Below, in pieces: positions 12,805-24,649 of a stretch of 64,000 nucleotides of DNA; the first letter of the stretch is position 1; each line of letters starts with the position of its first letter. The position numbers were made by a program, and so were the translations under genes. Source of the DNA: Orthonyx spaldingii (taxonomy: Eukaryota; Chordata; Aves; Passeriformes; Orthonychidae); the NCBI GenBank assembly GCA_013397795.1, contig VZTJ01004544.1, forward strand, positions 1-64,000, read 5' to 3'. The notes beneath the pieces were generated by a model, which was given only the letters and a program-made list of their open reading frames with translations, searched no databases and was not told the origin of the DNA.

Positions 12805-13598
12805 GCTCCCAGAATTCCTGAGGGTATGGGTCTCCTTGGGATGGCTTTCTTCCCTAATGAGCAATAACAGAATCATGAACAGATTTTTGAAATTGCAGAA
12901 GTGGAAACCACAGGAGGAATAACTGACTTGCTGAGGAAATCTTATTAATGTATTTGACAGAGCCTTGGGGTGGAGGCAGGGGCAAGTTAGGGCTTTCCAA
13001 GGAAGTGTGGGAGCTCCTTTCCAGACCAGCTGCCTGCCTTGTGCTCAGCCCTCTGACAGTGTTGGAGATTCTTCCAGCTTGAACTGGCCTCTTGGGGAGC
13101 ACTTCTAGCTCATATTTAGGAGGGAAATGTGCTACTCTTTTGGCTGGTGGGAGCAGATGTTTGCTCTAGCCTATTCCCTGGGTCAGAGCAACCTCCAGCT
13201 GGGTCAGAGCCAGTCCCAGCTCCTGGGCTGTCCTGAGAGCTGTTTGCAATGAGGGTGCAGGGCTGCCCAAAGGAAGTGGAAGGGCAGGCTCTTGTCACCT
13301 AAACCAGCACAAATGTGCTTCAGGCAGAAACCCTTGGCCTGAATTGTCTTGTGACCTTTGCCGTGGTTCGTCCCTCAGACGGCTGGAGCCTGCTCGCCGG
13401 GACTGGATCCATGTTTCCTTGTACACACAAGGGTACACTCTAGTCAGCTCCTGCCCTGCCTTTACACTGGTTTTCTGAGGCAGGGGATATTTTTAAGAGT
13501 TTAATATTTAATCTGCACCCTTACTGAAAAGGAGAACTTGTAGAGGTTACAAGAGCCTGGGAGATGGCTGCTCAAGGTCCTCATCCTTCCCATGCTCT

Positions 13599-13698
13599 GT
13601 GTGCCTCCAGCCTGGGAGGTTTTCAGAGGCACAGGGATGTGAAATACATGTGCCTCCAGCTTGGGAGGTTTTCAGAAGGGCAGTGATGTGAAATCCAG
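13599..13698. repeat. 50-bp direct tandem duplication
   Basis: Two adjacent 50-base units, 13599-13648 and 13649-13698, both start TGTGCCTCCAGC and share GGGAGGTTTTCAGA and GATGTGAAAT with a few substitutions. It is a local segmental duplication in non-coding DNA. Confidence 0.75.
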
Positions 13699-15659
13699 GG
13701 ATGTGAATCCATGTGAAAAGCCACTTGCCAGGAATGATGAAAGGCATATGATGAACTTCCCCCTCCAGGCAGGAGAGCTGCGCTGCAAGCACAGAGAAGA
13801 GGGAAAACAGGGAAGTTTTGAATTTCTGGGAAGTTTTCTGCAGAAGCACACTGCTCTGGGCCATGCAGGAGCAGCCATGTCCAACAGCAAGCCCTTGTGG
13901 CCCTGAGCACTGCCACAGCAATGCCAGTCCCCCTGGTCACACCAAGGCTGTGGGACCAGCTCTATTCTTCCTTATGTGTGGGGTCAGGGTCTCCCTTCTC
14001 CCAAGGCTGCAGGTCCCACTGCAGATGCCTGGAGCCAGCCACTGTCCCCTGAGAAGCAGCCCTGCCCTGGCCCCACACAACCCTGGTGTTCTTCAAAGGA
14101 CCTTATCCTGAGCCTATCCTCCCTGCTGCTGGTCCCTCGCCATCACGAAAACAGACACAAATGGATCTGTCCTGAAAGTCCCTGGGGGCCAAAAATTTCT
14201 ATGTCCCTATCCCAAATGTTCCCTGCTGCCCCTCCTGCAGACTGTACCATCCCCAGGGCTCCCTGGTGAGATCCAGCACATCGAGCTGCTGCCTTCCACC
14301 CAGCAGCCCCAGCCAGGAGCTCCACGCCCGCAACTCCCAGTGAGATGCAGAGATCTCCATCCAAGGGCTGCTCCAGCACTGGGGACCTTTCCTGCAAGCA
14401 TGGAAATGAGGAGGGAGGGCTGGACCACGAGGATGAGAAGTGCCCAGGGAACAAGCAGTAGCTGGGGTGAGCCAGTGCCTCAGCAGATATTACTAATACA
14501 CATGTACAGGCATTCTGAAATAACGAGCTATTCCTGAGCTCAGCTTCCCCATGTGATCCTGACTGTGTCAGCTGATGGGAAAAAAAATCTCAGTATGGAA
14601 GAAACGGCTGTTCCTTGGAAAGGCCTGGGACTGTGCAGGCCATCCGTCGCCTCCGGGCTCAGCCAGCCTGGAGCCAGCTGTGTGTGAGGGATGGTGAGGA
14701 CAGAGCCTTGTGTATCCTGGAGGGAAGATGGAGGAGGGACCAAGGTGAGATTTGGTTGAGGTGTTTGGCTGGGTGAAGGCTCCCTGTCCTGATCTTAGAT
14801 AGGGGGCTGCAATCTCATCACAGTCCCCCATGTTGAAGGGAGGTGTCCTCCCTTTCCAGCACATGCCAAAAGTGTCCAGCCACTTTCTCACCCCAGGGAC
14901 AGGAGAGTGTTTGGAAGGGAGAGTCTAGTGCAGGACCAGGCTGTGAGGACATCACGCGGCTGCACTCATTCCAGCTGTCTCCAGTTTCCGTCAGGGACTA
15001 AAGGTGTTGGTGTTTCCCCCGCTCCCAAAAGGAATCACATAGCTGGTTTTATGCCCACTGTAAAACCTCTTGTTTTTTTAAACCCTCAAAGCAGTGCTGG
15101 AAAATACAGTGCTTGATTGTCACCTTTATTGTCCCCTGGGCTTCGTGCTATGTCTGTCCTTACCTCTGGCTTTCTGAACAATGTCTAGACCTTCTGCACT
15201 AATAAATAAAATATATAAAATCAACTTCTTTTAATCTGTTCAACATATGCTGCCCTTTCATTTCTGTGCTCTATTTAGGGGATATGGAAGAGGAACCAAT
15301 TGTTTTCATATGTCCCCCACATCTTTCCACTGAGTCTCCTCTCCCTCTTCCCCTTTTTTGGAGCCAACATCCCTGTATGATCTTTTATCATCTGCAAACG
15401 CTCTTGCCCTTTTCATCTGCAGCCACTGAACTTTGTCATCATGGCTATGTCTTCTCCAAAACTTAGTGGTTAATGCAGCCATGGCTCTGCCCCAGCAAGA
15501 AGCCCAAAATGAAGCTGTCTCTGCAGTAGGCAATGCCTGCAGAGCCTGTGACAGCTGCCTGTGGTCAACAGTGGGCAGTGACACCTGGCCTGTACCAGTC
15601 ATGGTGTGGCCACAGGCCCAAGGCAGTGACCATCCCCTGTGCAGGGCACTGCTGAGGCA

Positions 15660-16165
15660 TCTGCAGTCCTGGGGTCAGTTCTGGGCCTCTCATGACAAGA
15701 AAGACATAGAGGGGCTGGAGCGTGTCCAGGGAAGGGAACCGAGCTGAGGAAGGGGCTGGAGCACCAGGAGTAGCTGAGGGAGCTGGGAAAGGGGCTCAGC
15801 CTGGAGAAAAGGAGGCTCAGGAGGAACCTTCTGGCTCTGCACAACTCCCTGAGAGGAGGGGGCAGCCGGAGGGGTCGGGCTCTGTTCCCAGGGAACAGGG
15901 ACAGGAGGAGAGGGAACGGCCTCAGGCTGGGCCAGGGGAGGTTCAGATTGGATATTAGGGAAAATATCTCCATGGAAAGGGTGGTCGGGCACTGGCACAG
16001 ACTGCCCAGGTAGTGGTGGAATCACTATTCCTGAAAGTGTTCAAGGAGCAAGTAGGCTTAGGGTATCTGGGTACATGGTTTAGTGGTGGCCTTGGTTGAG
16101 CTAGGGTAATGCTTGGACTCAATGATCTCAGCTGTCTTTTCCAACCTAAACAATTCTATGATGGA
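15660..16165 (+). mobile_element. CR1 LINE 3' fragment
   Basis: Sense-strand CR1: GGGGCTGGAGCGTGTCCAGG, GGCTCAGCCTGGAGAAAAGG and GAGGTTCAGATTGGATATTAG appear in order, then the 3' tail TTTTCCAACCTAAACAATTC followed by TATGATG at about 16150-16161. It is a 5'-truncated insertion of about 500 bp. Long open frames across it on both strands are by-products of the element. Confidence 0.92.
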
Positions 16166-19100
16166 TCGGCAGCCTAAAAAGCACTAGAAAACAGAGGACT
16201 GGGCTTTGGAAACTCTGGGGCCAGGATGCAGAGCCACTGTTTTGGTGGCATTGATGTGAGCAGGTCCATGGCACTTGCTTTCTTGGGTATTTCAGCCCTG
16301 AGGGCAGCACATCTCCTGCCAGCAGTGGTGGGCATGGGTTGAGGCCTGGGATGCACCTATAACACAAATATAAATGGCCGGCAGGAACCTGCAGGTAACC
16401 AGCTGCCCCCTACTCTACTGAAAACTTGAACTGGAGCCTTTGGGAGTCTCTGAATTACCCTGTGGTCTGTTCTCTTTGCTAGGACAGGTCTGAATAAGGC
16501 CGTCTTTGCCCAGGCATGATGGAGCTTCCTCCAAAGGAGATGTTGGATACCACACCTGTGGTCGAGGATGAGTGTGGGCAGAGGAAATCCCAGTCAGCCT
16601 CTGGCACACAGGAGAGAGGTGCAACAGCCCCAGACTGGGGTCCCACCTGGGTTTTTCTCCACTTTCCCTGGCTGCAGCAGCCAGAGACATTCAGTGCTCA
16701 GTGCCCTTTGCAGTGTGCGCAGAGCTGCCCCAGCCACTTCGGCTGACAAATCCCCGTATTGGGGCTGGGCTGGTGAGGAAATCTGCAGTTTCTTGTTCTC
16801 TGTCCTGCCAAGGCAGCTCTGAAATACTATCTCCTAGGACTGGGTATGTCCCTGGCTGCAGGCACCATCACTTTGGTCTCTAGAGGCTTAGAGGAGAAAG
16901 CAGCACGTGAAGCCAGAGATAGGACAGACCTTGAGAGCTCAGACCAGCATTGCTGGTCTCAGGATATGAATTTTGGGGTTGGGTGAGCATTCCTTCCAGT
17001 CCAAGAGGAACAGAAAGTCCCTCCCACTGCCGCAGCCTTTCCTGCATTCTTGTGGTCTTGCTCCTTCCCAACAAGATGCTCGTTCCAGAGGAGGTACCCG
17101 TGCTTTTGGAAAAGAGGCGCTGGTCCCCACCAGCGGATACCGCGGGCTGCCCACCCCGCGCAGGGCTCAGATAAGCAGATGTCGCCTCATCGCCATGACA
17201 GCCAACTGTCCCCTCGCCACTGGCAGGACATTTCACAGCAGGGGTTGGAGGAGAGGAACTGCCTGCAAGGGAGACGCCAAACCCAGAAAACACAAAAATT
17301 ACTCTTAAAATAAAAAGGTCTCGTGCCTTTTTGCTCGGGGCAGCTCCAGGGGCAGCCAGGGCTTGCCTTTCCACAGCAAACAGAGCAAGGAAACAAATGC
17401 CTGAGAGGGGAATAACCATAACAAAGGAAACCCATTCCTTCGGCCTCTCAGTTTGTTTTTCCTCAAACAAGGCCATAACAGAATGCTGGTTGAGTTGGCT
17501 CGCCCACAGCATTTTAGGTTGGGTGGCCCTGGGCAGCAGGGACATGCATGGCCAGGGAAGGCACCGGCTGCCACATCCTTTGCCCAACAGTGGGGCAGAG
17601 AGGTGAGGCAGTGGGATGTCCTGCCCCACTGTGAACTAACGGGGGCTGCCAGGGGCCAGAGCACAGTGCCCGTCGTCCCCCTGGCCAGGCAGAGTGAGAC
17701 TGGGGCACTGCCAGCACCCACACCCAGAAAAACATCTGCAGAAAAACTGGTCACCCCAACCCATGTACAGAACAATTGCTGGGGACAATCTGACCCTGTT
17801 TTGGCACATTTCTTCATCCAGTCAAAAATATCCTTCTTTAAGTGTATTAGTCAAGCTCAACAGAGAATGTGTGCGGGAGGGGAGTGGGAGGTGGGGGTAA
17901 CACTGCATCTGTGAGCTGCAAAGGACAGGAGCTTCAGGGGCTCCCAGACAGCTGCCAGTGAACTGCCGCCGGCACCAACACCAGCTCAGTCTCATCTCTA
18001 GTTCTTGAGGGGTCCATAGCCATGGGAACCCTGGAGGAGAGGCCGGCAGGCACAGCACAGCAGCATGCCAGAGGTGATGCTCTGTCAGAGTGCAGGAGCC
18101 AAGGCTGGAGGAGCCACAAGCACAGCAGCTCTGTAGGAATGCCTGGGAAGTGCCAGAGGGATTGGGTTTAATTTGCTAATTGGTAGTGAGCACTCTGATA
18201 CAAGCCGAGCCAGGCGGGGAGGGAGGCAGGGAGGGAAGAAGAGACTCCTGCCCTGGTGCATCTCGGGGCAAGCAATTCTTCAGCACCTCGTGCTCAGCAG
18301 CTCTGCAGGAAGGTGCTGTTCTGCCAGGATTTATGTCCCTCTCCAGCTGCCAGCTCCACAGGACAAGGGAGAGCTGGCAGCGCAGAGAAGAAGCAGGGGG
18401 CAGAGCCATGGCACAGTCCCAGCTCAGTGACAAAGGACAGATTGGGAGCAGCCCAGCACATGGTTCTGAAGCAGCTTCCACCAAGGCAGCAGAAAGTTTC
18501 TGCCCTCACCAACTCGAGTTTTCTCCCCAAAACTGAGTGTGATGACCCAAAATCACACTTTTCTTCCTTGGTGCCCTGTGGCTGCCTATTCTCAGCATCT
18601 GGCAGTCGCTTCATCCTCAAAAAGATTGTGGCACCTTGGGCCTGGATTTGTCCTGCCACATCCTGTCCCCAACATGCTCCTCTCCCCATGCTGCTAGGGC
18701 AGCTCCCAGGGCAGCAGGAGAACATCCACAGGCAGGAGAGTCACAGTGATATCCCAGGCTGGCTCCAGGCTCTCTCTGTTGGGTGGTGTCTGCCATGGCT
18801 GTGGGAAGATAACAAATACTGCCTGCTCCCACAAGCCTCTGGCAGGAAAACCCCATGGTGGGGAGGCTCCAGTGTCAGACTAACCTGAGCACTGGGTTTG
18901 TACTTCTCTGGGTGTCTCTGCAGAGGAGCACTAGGAGTGCAGCCCACATGTGGCTCCCAGCCACCAAACACCCTCCCCCGTCTCACCAAGCATCATGTCT
19001 CTAAAATTGCCTCTCCAGGATATGTCAGCTGTTCCAGGCCCCAATTTGCAAACCAACTTCCCAAAAACCAGGTGTGGAGTATGGTGGGAGGTTGGTGTGC

Positions 19101-19791
19101 TGGCTCTCAGTGTCCACTTCGAAGAGCTCCGAGATGCAGCATAGGGACAGGCGTCGTGCTGGGAAAACCACATTGGCTCCTCCTGGAAATGCAAACCCTG
19201 TGATTGGGGACTGAAAATCTGCAACAGCACTGCAGGTGCAGTCAGGGGGTTGCAGAAAGGTGCCGAGGAGGAAGGGGGCATCCCATGCAAAGCCCACCCA
19301 ATACCCAAGAAATTCCTGCCATTTCCATGGGTGAAGGTGAAACCAGCCGGTGATGCCACAATGGAGAGAATCTCCCAACCAAGCAGCAGGAGCCACACGA
19401 CTTCCACCAGTAACTATGGTAACCCAGAGCAAATAAATGCTATTTTCAAACCACGGGCAGAACTTCCTCGTGGGAAGCCCTGGCTGATCCCCACTGCCAG
19501 CTGAGTGCTGGGAGCTGGCATGGATGCGCTATGGAAGCAAGGATGAAGACCAGCCCCATACAGTGTGTGGTCTTGGAGAGGTCCCTGACAGGGCATTTCA
19601 GGAAAAGCATGGCAGAAAAAAACCATCTTTCCTCCACACCGTTCTGAGGAGCTGAAGAAACTGTAAGAACACGGATATTTTCCCAGCTACATTCACACAC
19701 AAGCATGGCATGTAAAAGGGGAAGATCAGAGGGTTTATATAGGATAGGAAAGTCCTGGACAGAGGTGAGAAGGGAAAGGGATTAGATATGG

Positions 19792-19947
19792 GTAGATGGG
19801 ATAGGATAGGATGGGATAGGATAGGATGGGATAGGATAGGATGGGATAGGATAGGATAGGATAGGATAGGATAGGATAGGATAGGATAGGATAGGATAGG
19901 ATAGGATAGGATAGGATAGGATAGGATAGGATAGGATAGGATAGGAT
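19792..19947. repeat. (GGATA)n microsatellite
   Basis: About 30 copies of the pentamer GGATA are present, with interspersed GGATG variants in the left part and a pure run from about 19845 to 19946. Weaker GGATA-like sequence extends left to about 19739. On the minus strand it encodes a spurious SYPIL repeat. It is probably a length-variable locus. Confidence 0.95.
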
Positions 19948-22900
19948 CAGAAGCCCCTGATTGCCTCATCAGGAAGTTCAGCACCGGGAATATCCCAGGT
20001 AAGAGTTCACAGCTCAGGGTGGGCATCAGTTAGTTAAGACCTAAATAGAGCAAGGGAAACCCCATTTGCAAATGGCCCAAAATCTTAACTCAGGGAGGGA
20101 GGAGGAGCCGGGGGATGGGCCCCCAAGCCCGATGACTCCTGCCCTGTGATTTCGGTGAGACACCACAGGAGACACTGAATGAGGAAATGCTCTGCAGGGT
20201 TTGCTCCAGGGCTGGCCAGCACTTGCTGCCAAGGCCAAGGGCAATGCATCCCCTGCCAGACCTGCTTTTCCCATTCCCAATCCCAGCACCAGCTCGGCTC
20301 CATTGAGCCCATCAGACCTCCTGACTGAAAGCCCACCTGGGCTGAGCTGAGCTGCATTTTTAACACCTTAACACCAAATCCCCTCGTGGCACCCAGGGGG
20401 CCAGAGCATTCTCTGCCAAAGCACTTCTGTCCTGCAACAATGCAACTCCATGTTGGCACCTCTGTAGCTAGACCTGTCCTAGAAGGGCAGGGTGCTCCCA
20501 GCTGGCTTTCCAGACCCCTTCCACCCTGCTTTGGGACATGGCCAAAAACACCAGCATTGCTGTGGCCTTTAGAAACAGATCCCCTGACAAACAGCTGCTC
20601 CAGGTTGCCAAAAACCAGCTGGGTCAGGGCAGGTCAGCAGCCCTGGGGTCCCGTATGGCAGCACGTGTCTGGCACAGCATGTTCCACTGTCCGGGTCCTG
20701 CTCACTGGAAGCAAACAACAGAAGCTGGAGCCCTCTGAAATTGCTCTCCAGGACGTTTGGTCCATGCACAGACAAAGCCCAGGGCAGTGGGAGAGTCATC
20801 TGTCACAAGGCCACTCAGAAAGTAGCCCCCAAAAGGTGGTGGCACCTATAGCCTGCATCTGCTGGAAAGCCCACCTCATCCCTCTGCTCCTTCCTTGGGA
20901 TGGGAACAGACAACCCCAAATCCCTCTTAGGTTGGGTTGGGTTTGGTGCCGTGCCATGTGGTTAATCCAGCTCAAAAGGAAAAGGCAAAACTGGAGGTGC
21001 CACCCTGATGTCCCCCAGGGAACGTGGGCATGTTGGTGCCAGCCTGGCAAGCGCCTGGGCCGGTCGAGGGGGTGAGTGCCGGTTGCTGTGGGAACAGGAA
21101 TTTGGCTTGTTCTGCATCCAGGCTCTGGCTCTGCCTTTGATGTGTTCGCCTCCCAGTTTGCATTGAATTTTATTCCCTTCTTCTGTTGACCTTTCCCTGA
21201 GGAAGAAATATCCCTGCACCTTCACAAGTCAGAAGCAGAACTGGCATGAGAGCCTTGGTGTCCCCGCTGAGGGGTGGTAGGGGGACAGTGACATCCTGGG
21301 GAGGGCTGGGTGTGTGCAGCAACCATGGGGCCGGAACAGAGCCAGCTTTCACTGAGAGCCCCCAGCCAAGAGTGCCATCACTCCTGGGTCTGCACGGGCC
21401 AGGACACGCAGCTGCAGCAGCAGTGCTGGTGGTGGTGGGAATGCCACGGTGCTTTTAAAGAGTAGTATTGTGCAAAGGACTTAAATTACTCTTGGGTGCC
21501 TGCTGCAACTCACCAGGCATAACAAGGAGCCAGGTAGGGTCACATGTGCTGTCACCAGCATCCAAATCATCCTTCCCCTCCTCTGGCCCATGTGGGCTTT
21601 GTGTATCCTTGTGTCCAGTCACTCCACCAACCACAGCAACACCTGTGCCACCAGCGTGGCTCCATGGGCATCTCAGGAGGGTGCTTGGCACACGGTCCCT
21701 CTGCCAGCTTGGTCAGTCCAGGGTGGCATGGAGAGAGTGAAGAGGACTGGGCAGTCCCAGCTAGGTGAAAGGAAGTGGATGCTCTCATTTCAAGCACCCA
21801 GACCTTCCATCTGTGCAAACCCTTGAAAGTGTTGGCACCAGGATGGGAATCACGCTGATCCCACCATCACCTCCATGGCTCCACCTGGGTGGGAGGGCCT
21901 GAATAAATACATCCACAGGGAAAATGTAAAATGCAATATTTTGAAAGGAAATTTTGTTGCCAAAAGCTAAAAAAGAAAATCTTTTCTGTGAATTAGCAAT
22001 TTCAGATGCAACCCAAACAATTTATTGGACACTTAGTGCTGGAGAACTGAGACCCAGAGACATTGAGTGAGTCCCAAATGAAGAGCATGGGAGGAGGAGG
22101 AGGAAGGACAAGAGGGCTTGCCTCAAGGTGCTTGACCACAACGCAGGGGCAAGGAGACTCCCAGCACCCCGCAGCTCCAAAGGGTGGAGGGAGGGACGCT
22201 CGGTCCCAAGCCTCTCTGGAGACAAGGCATCTCCAAAGCGTCACCACCGCCACAACTCGTGAGCTCACGGCTACAAAGACGCTCTTTGTTCGCCGGGATG
22301 GCCACTCGCCGGCAGATGGAGCGACGAACGGGGATGGGGCCAGATGATCTGCGGGAAGCCGCCGGCCAGCAAGGGGCAGCGGGGCCGGGCCTCTGGCGGG
22401 CACGAAGCTGGCACAGGAGGAGGACGCAGCAGCATTGTGGTGTGTGGAGCTATGGAGCCGCTCTATCGGCAGCCAGGGCTGCCCACTGGGACCCAGGAGA
22501 GGCACAGGGAGGCAGCGGGTGCAGGCACAGGGGGAAGAGCATGCCCTAGGGGTTCCTAAAATCCACCCTGGGCCCTGGGTCCCTGCTCCAAATATTGATG
22601 TTGGTGTTGCCCCAGTCTGTTGGTGTCCTTGGGGCTTTGAAGTTTTTGCCCAACAACATGACAGTAGTTGATGACAGTAGCCATCGCCCATGGATAAATT
22701 CCATGGGGCAGATGTCTGGGCTCATCCGTGGCAGCCAGGATGTCCATGCCACTCTCTGTCTGGGCTCTGCACCCCGCTGGGTCCCCTCACTGCAGCCAGG
22801 CCGGGCACAGTGTTGGAGAGATGCCCACTCCAGGTGAGGGTGGTGGCAGCATGGCCAGACCCAGCCCAGGTGAGCACCAGGAGGGCACAGACCTGAGTGC

Positions 22901-22990
22901 GAGGGTGGGATGAGGCACCACTGGCCCCTGCTTCTCTTGCCAGCCCAAATCTGGTGAACAAACCGCCTCAGTGCCTGAGGGATGAGAAAT

Positions 22991-23527
22991 TCACCCAGCG
23001 ACCAATTGCTCTGGACCCTTGAGGCAGGGGTTGCCCCACCGTAGTGAAAAGTTAATTTGGGCTGCTGAAAACACTGCTAGCAGCGACAGCCACCCCCACA
23101 GAGCAATGACGATGACCACATTGACAAAGAACATGTCCCAGGGTGGAAAAGCAGCAGCAGGGGGAGTGGTGATGGTGGTGGCAGTGAGGATGATTGTGGT
23201 GCTGGTGGTGTTGGGGATGCTGGTGGCAGGGTTGGAACCGATGCTGGTGGTGGCAGTGATGGCAGTGGTAGTACTGCTGGTGACAGTGCTGTGGGCACTG
23301 GTGGTGGTGACAGTGGCAGTGGTGGTGGTCACAGTGGCAGCATGCTCCACACACAGGACGCACAGTCCCTGCACCCACCTCTGCCAGGGCTCAGGACAGG
23401 GTCCCACTCCATGGCTCTGACCCCCAGCAGTGCCCCCAGCCCACTCCTCCTCTCTGTGCCTCCAGTCAACCCCTGCCATGGGCCATGTGCTGGATGTCCC
23501 CATGAAGACCTGGTGACAGTCTGCCAC
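22991..23527 (-). other. Unassigned open frame: Thr/Ser-rich stalk then hydrophobic segment
   Basis: A 178-codon minus-strand frame has a threonine/serine-rich stretch (from the repeat at 23155-23345). It is followed directly by a hydrophobic run of about 21 residues beginning MFFVNVVIVIALWGW (around 23065-23135). The layout resembles a mucin-like stalk plus membrane anchor. The Thr-rich part is explained by a GTG/GCA simple repeat, no splice sites or homologue are evident, and chance is the leading explanation. It is listed so that the stretch is described, not as a gene call. Confidence 0.15.
23155..23345. repeat. GTGGTG/GTGGCA simple repeat
   Basis: An imperfect array of GTG, GGTGGCAGTG and GATGGTGGTG words covers about 190 bp. 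It is a degenerate trinucleotide-type repeat and explains the valine-rich and threonine-rich frames on the two strands. Confidence 0.85.
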
Positions 23528-24284
23528 AAGATCGTCTCCCTCTCAGAGCCAGTGTGCCCTGATGAGAGTCCCTAGCACATGCCAGCCACCTCTGCCCGCT
23601 GCAGTGCCAGTGCCCTTTGTGCTCAAGCAGCAGCAAGGAATTTGCCAAAGTAAATCCTGTCCTCAGCTTCCCTGTAGGCTCTGACAAGGCTGAGGCGTCC
23701 AGAAAAGTGGCAACACGGGGAAAAGGCAGGTGGCACTTAAGTAATTAAGAGATCAAGTGTTTTGGGACATGGAAAGCTCAGCCAGATTTGTGGTAGCAGG
23801 AACCGTTAATGAACCCCCAAATCCTGGGTAACAGAATGGCATCAGTCACCCTTCCAGGAGGCTGTACAAACATCTGGGATATTTCGGGATGGGGTTTGCT
23901 CAGGGGATTGCCTGCAGGAGAGAGCAGGTGGCAGAGCCCGTGGAGGGATGATACCATGGTTCAGACCCAGCCCACCCACTCTCCTCTGGCCCCGGGGGAA
24001 AGGATGGGTCAGAGGCTGGTTGTCACATCCAAGGGAACAAGATCGATAGGTGGGATGGAAGTAGAACTCCAGCAGATGCTACTGGTACTGGACCCCCAGG
24101 AGGATGTGGAGTGCAGGGGCTGGACACCCCTAGAGGGGAGCCCAAGCCAGCAAGGCCCCATGGGCACGGCTGATCCTTGTGGGGAGCCCATACCAGGTCA
24201 CCACAGTTGATGCGACAGAGCCCTGCCAGGGAAAGGGGGCACAGCGCGCAGGCAAAGGACAGCACAGGTGGCACACGGCACACA

Positions 24285-24635
24285 GGACGTGCTGTGGAGG
24301 ACACAGCACCGGGATCACGGCACATGGAGCACAGGAACATGACATGGCACATGGCACAGGACGTGGCACGGGAACACGGCTCATGGGATGCACCGTGGGG
24401 GATGCGGCACGGGAACACGGCACACGGACACGGGGACGCGGCAGAAACCGTGTGCTGGGGTCAGGGAACAGAGACATGGCCCAGGCGGCACTGCAGGGAC
24501 ACGACACACAGACGGGACACACGGACAGGACACATGGACATGGCACACAGGACACACGGACACGGCACACAGACAGGACACAGGGACAGGACACATGGAC
24601 AAGGCACACGGACGGGGCACACGGACATGGCACCA
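24285..24635. repeat. ACACGGCAC-type minisatellite beside the assembly gap
   Basis: Irregular tandem copies of GGACACACGGACA, GGCACACGG and GGACACATGGACATGGCAC fill about 350 bp just upstream of the ATP6V0C CpG island. Unit length varies around 9-22 bases. The array and the GC-rich island beside it probably explain why assembly failed at 24760. Confidence 0.8.
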
Positions 24636-24649
24636 GCGCTCCCGGCCCG

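Larger units (their letters stand above)
9111..24640. other. Gene-poor GC-rich intergenic region
   Basis: I found no exon with a recognisable protein family on either strand. The longest open frames (minus 16880-17629, plus 18256-18888, minus 22002-22691, minus 22991-23527) are low-complexity or proline/serine/cysteine-rich, as expected of GC-rich non-coding DNA. None has convincing splice context. The identifiable content is a CR1 at 15660-16165, a 50-bp duplication at 13599-13698, a microsatellite at 19792-19947 and trinucleotide-like repeats at 23155-23345. Human TBC1D24 and ATP6V0C are close neighbours, so the roughly 15 kb here is mostly spacer or missed regulatory DNA. Confidence 0.5.

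Noticed and set aside
16880..17629. 249-codon minus-strand open frame, the longest outside the known exons
   Set aside because: GC-rich composition without any family motif or splice context; overlapping long frames exist on both strands, as expected of stop-poor non-coding DNA.
18256..18888. 210-codon plus-strand open frame
   Set aside because: No recognisable domain; overlapped by long minus-strand frames; no promoter or poly(A) signal tied to it.
22002..22691. 229-codon minus-strand frame across a CpG-rich patch
   Set aside because: Proline/serine/cysteine-rich with no motif; the patch has no matching exon-intron signals. Retained only as a region to check for regulation.
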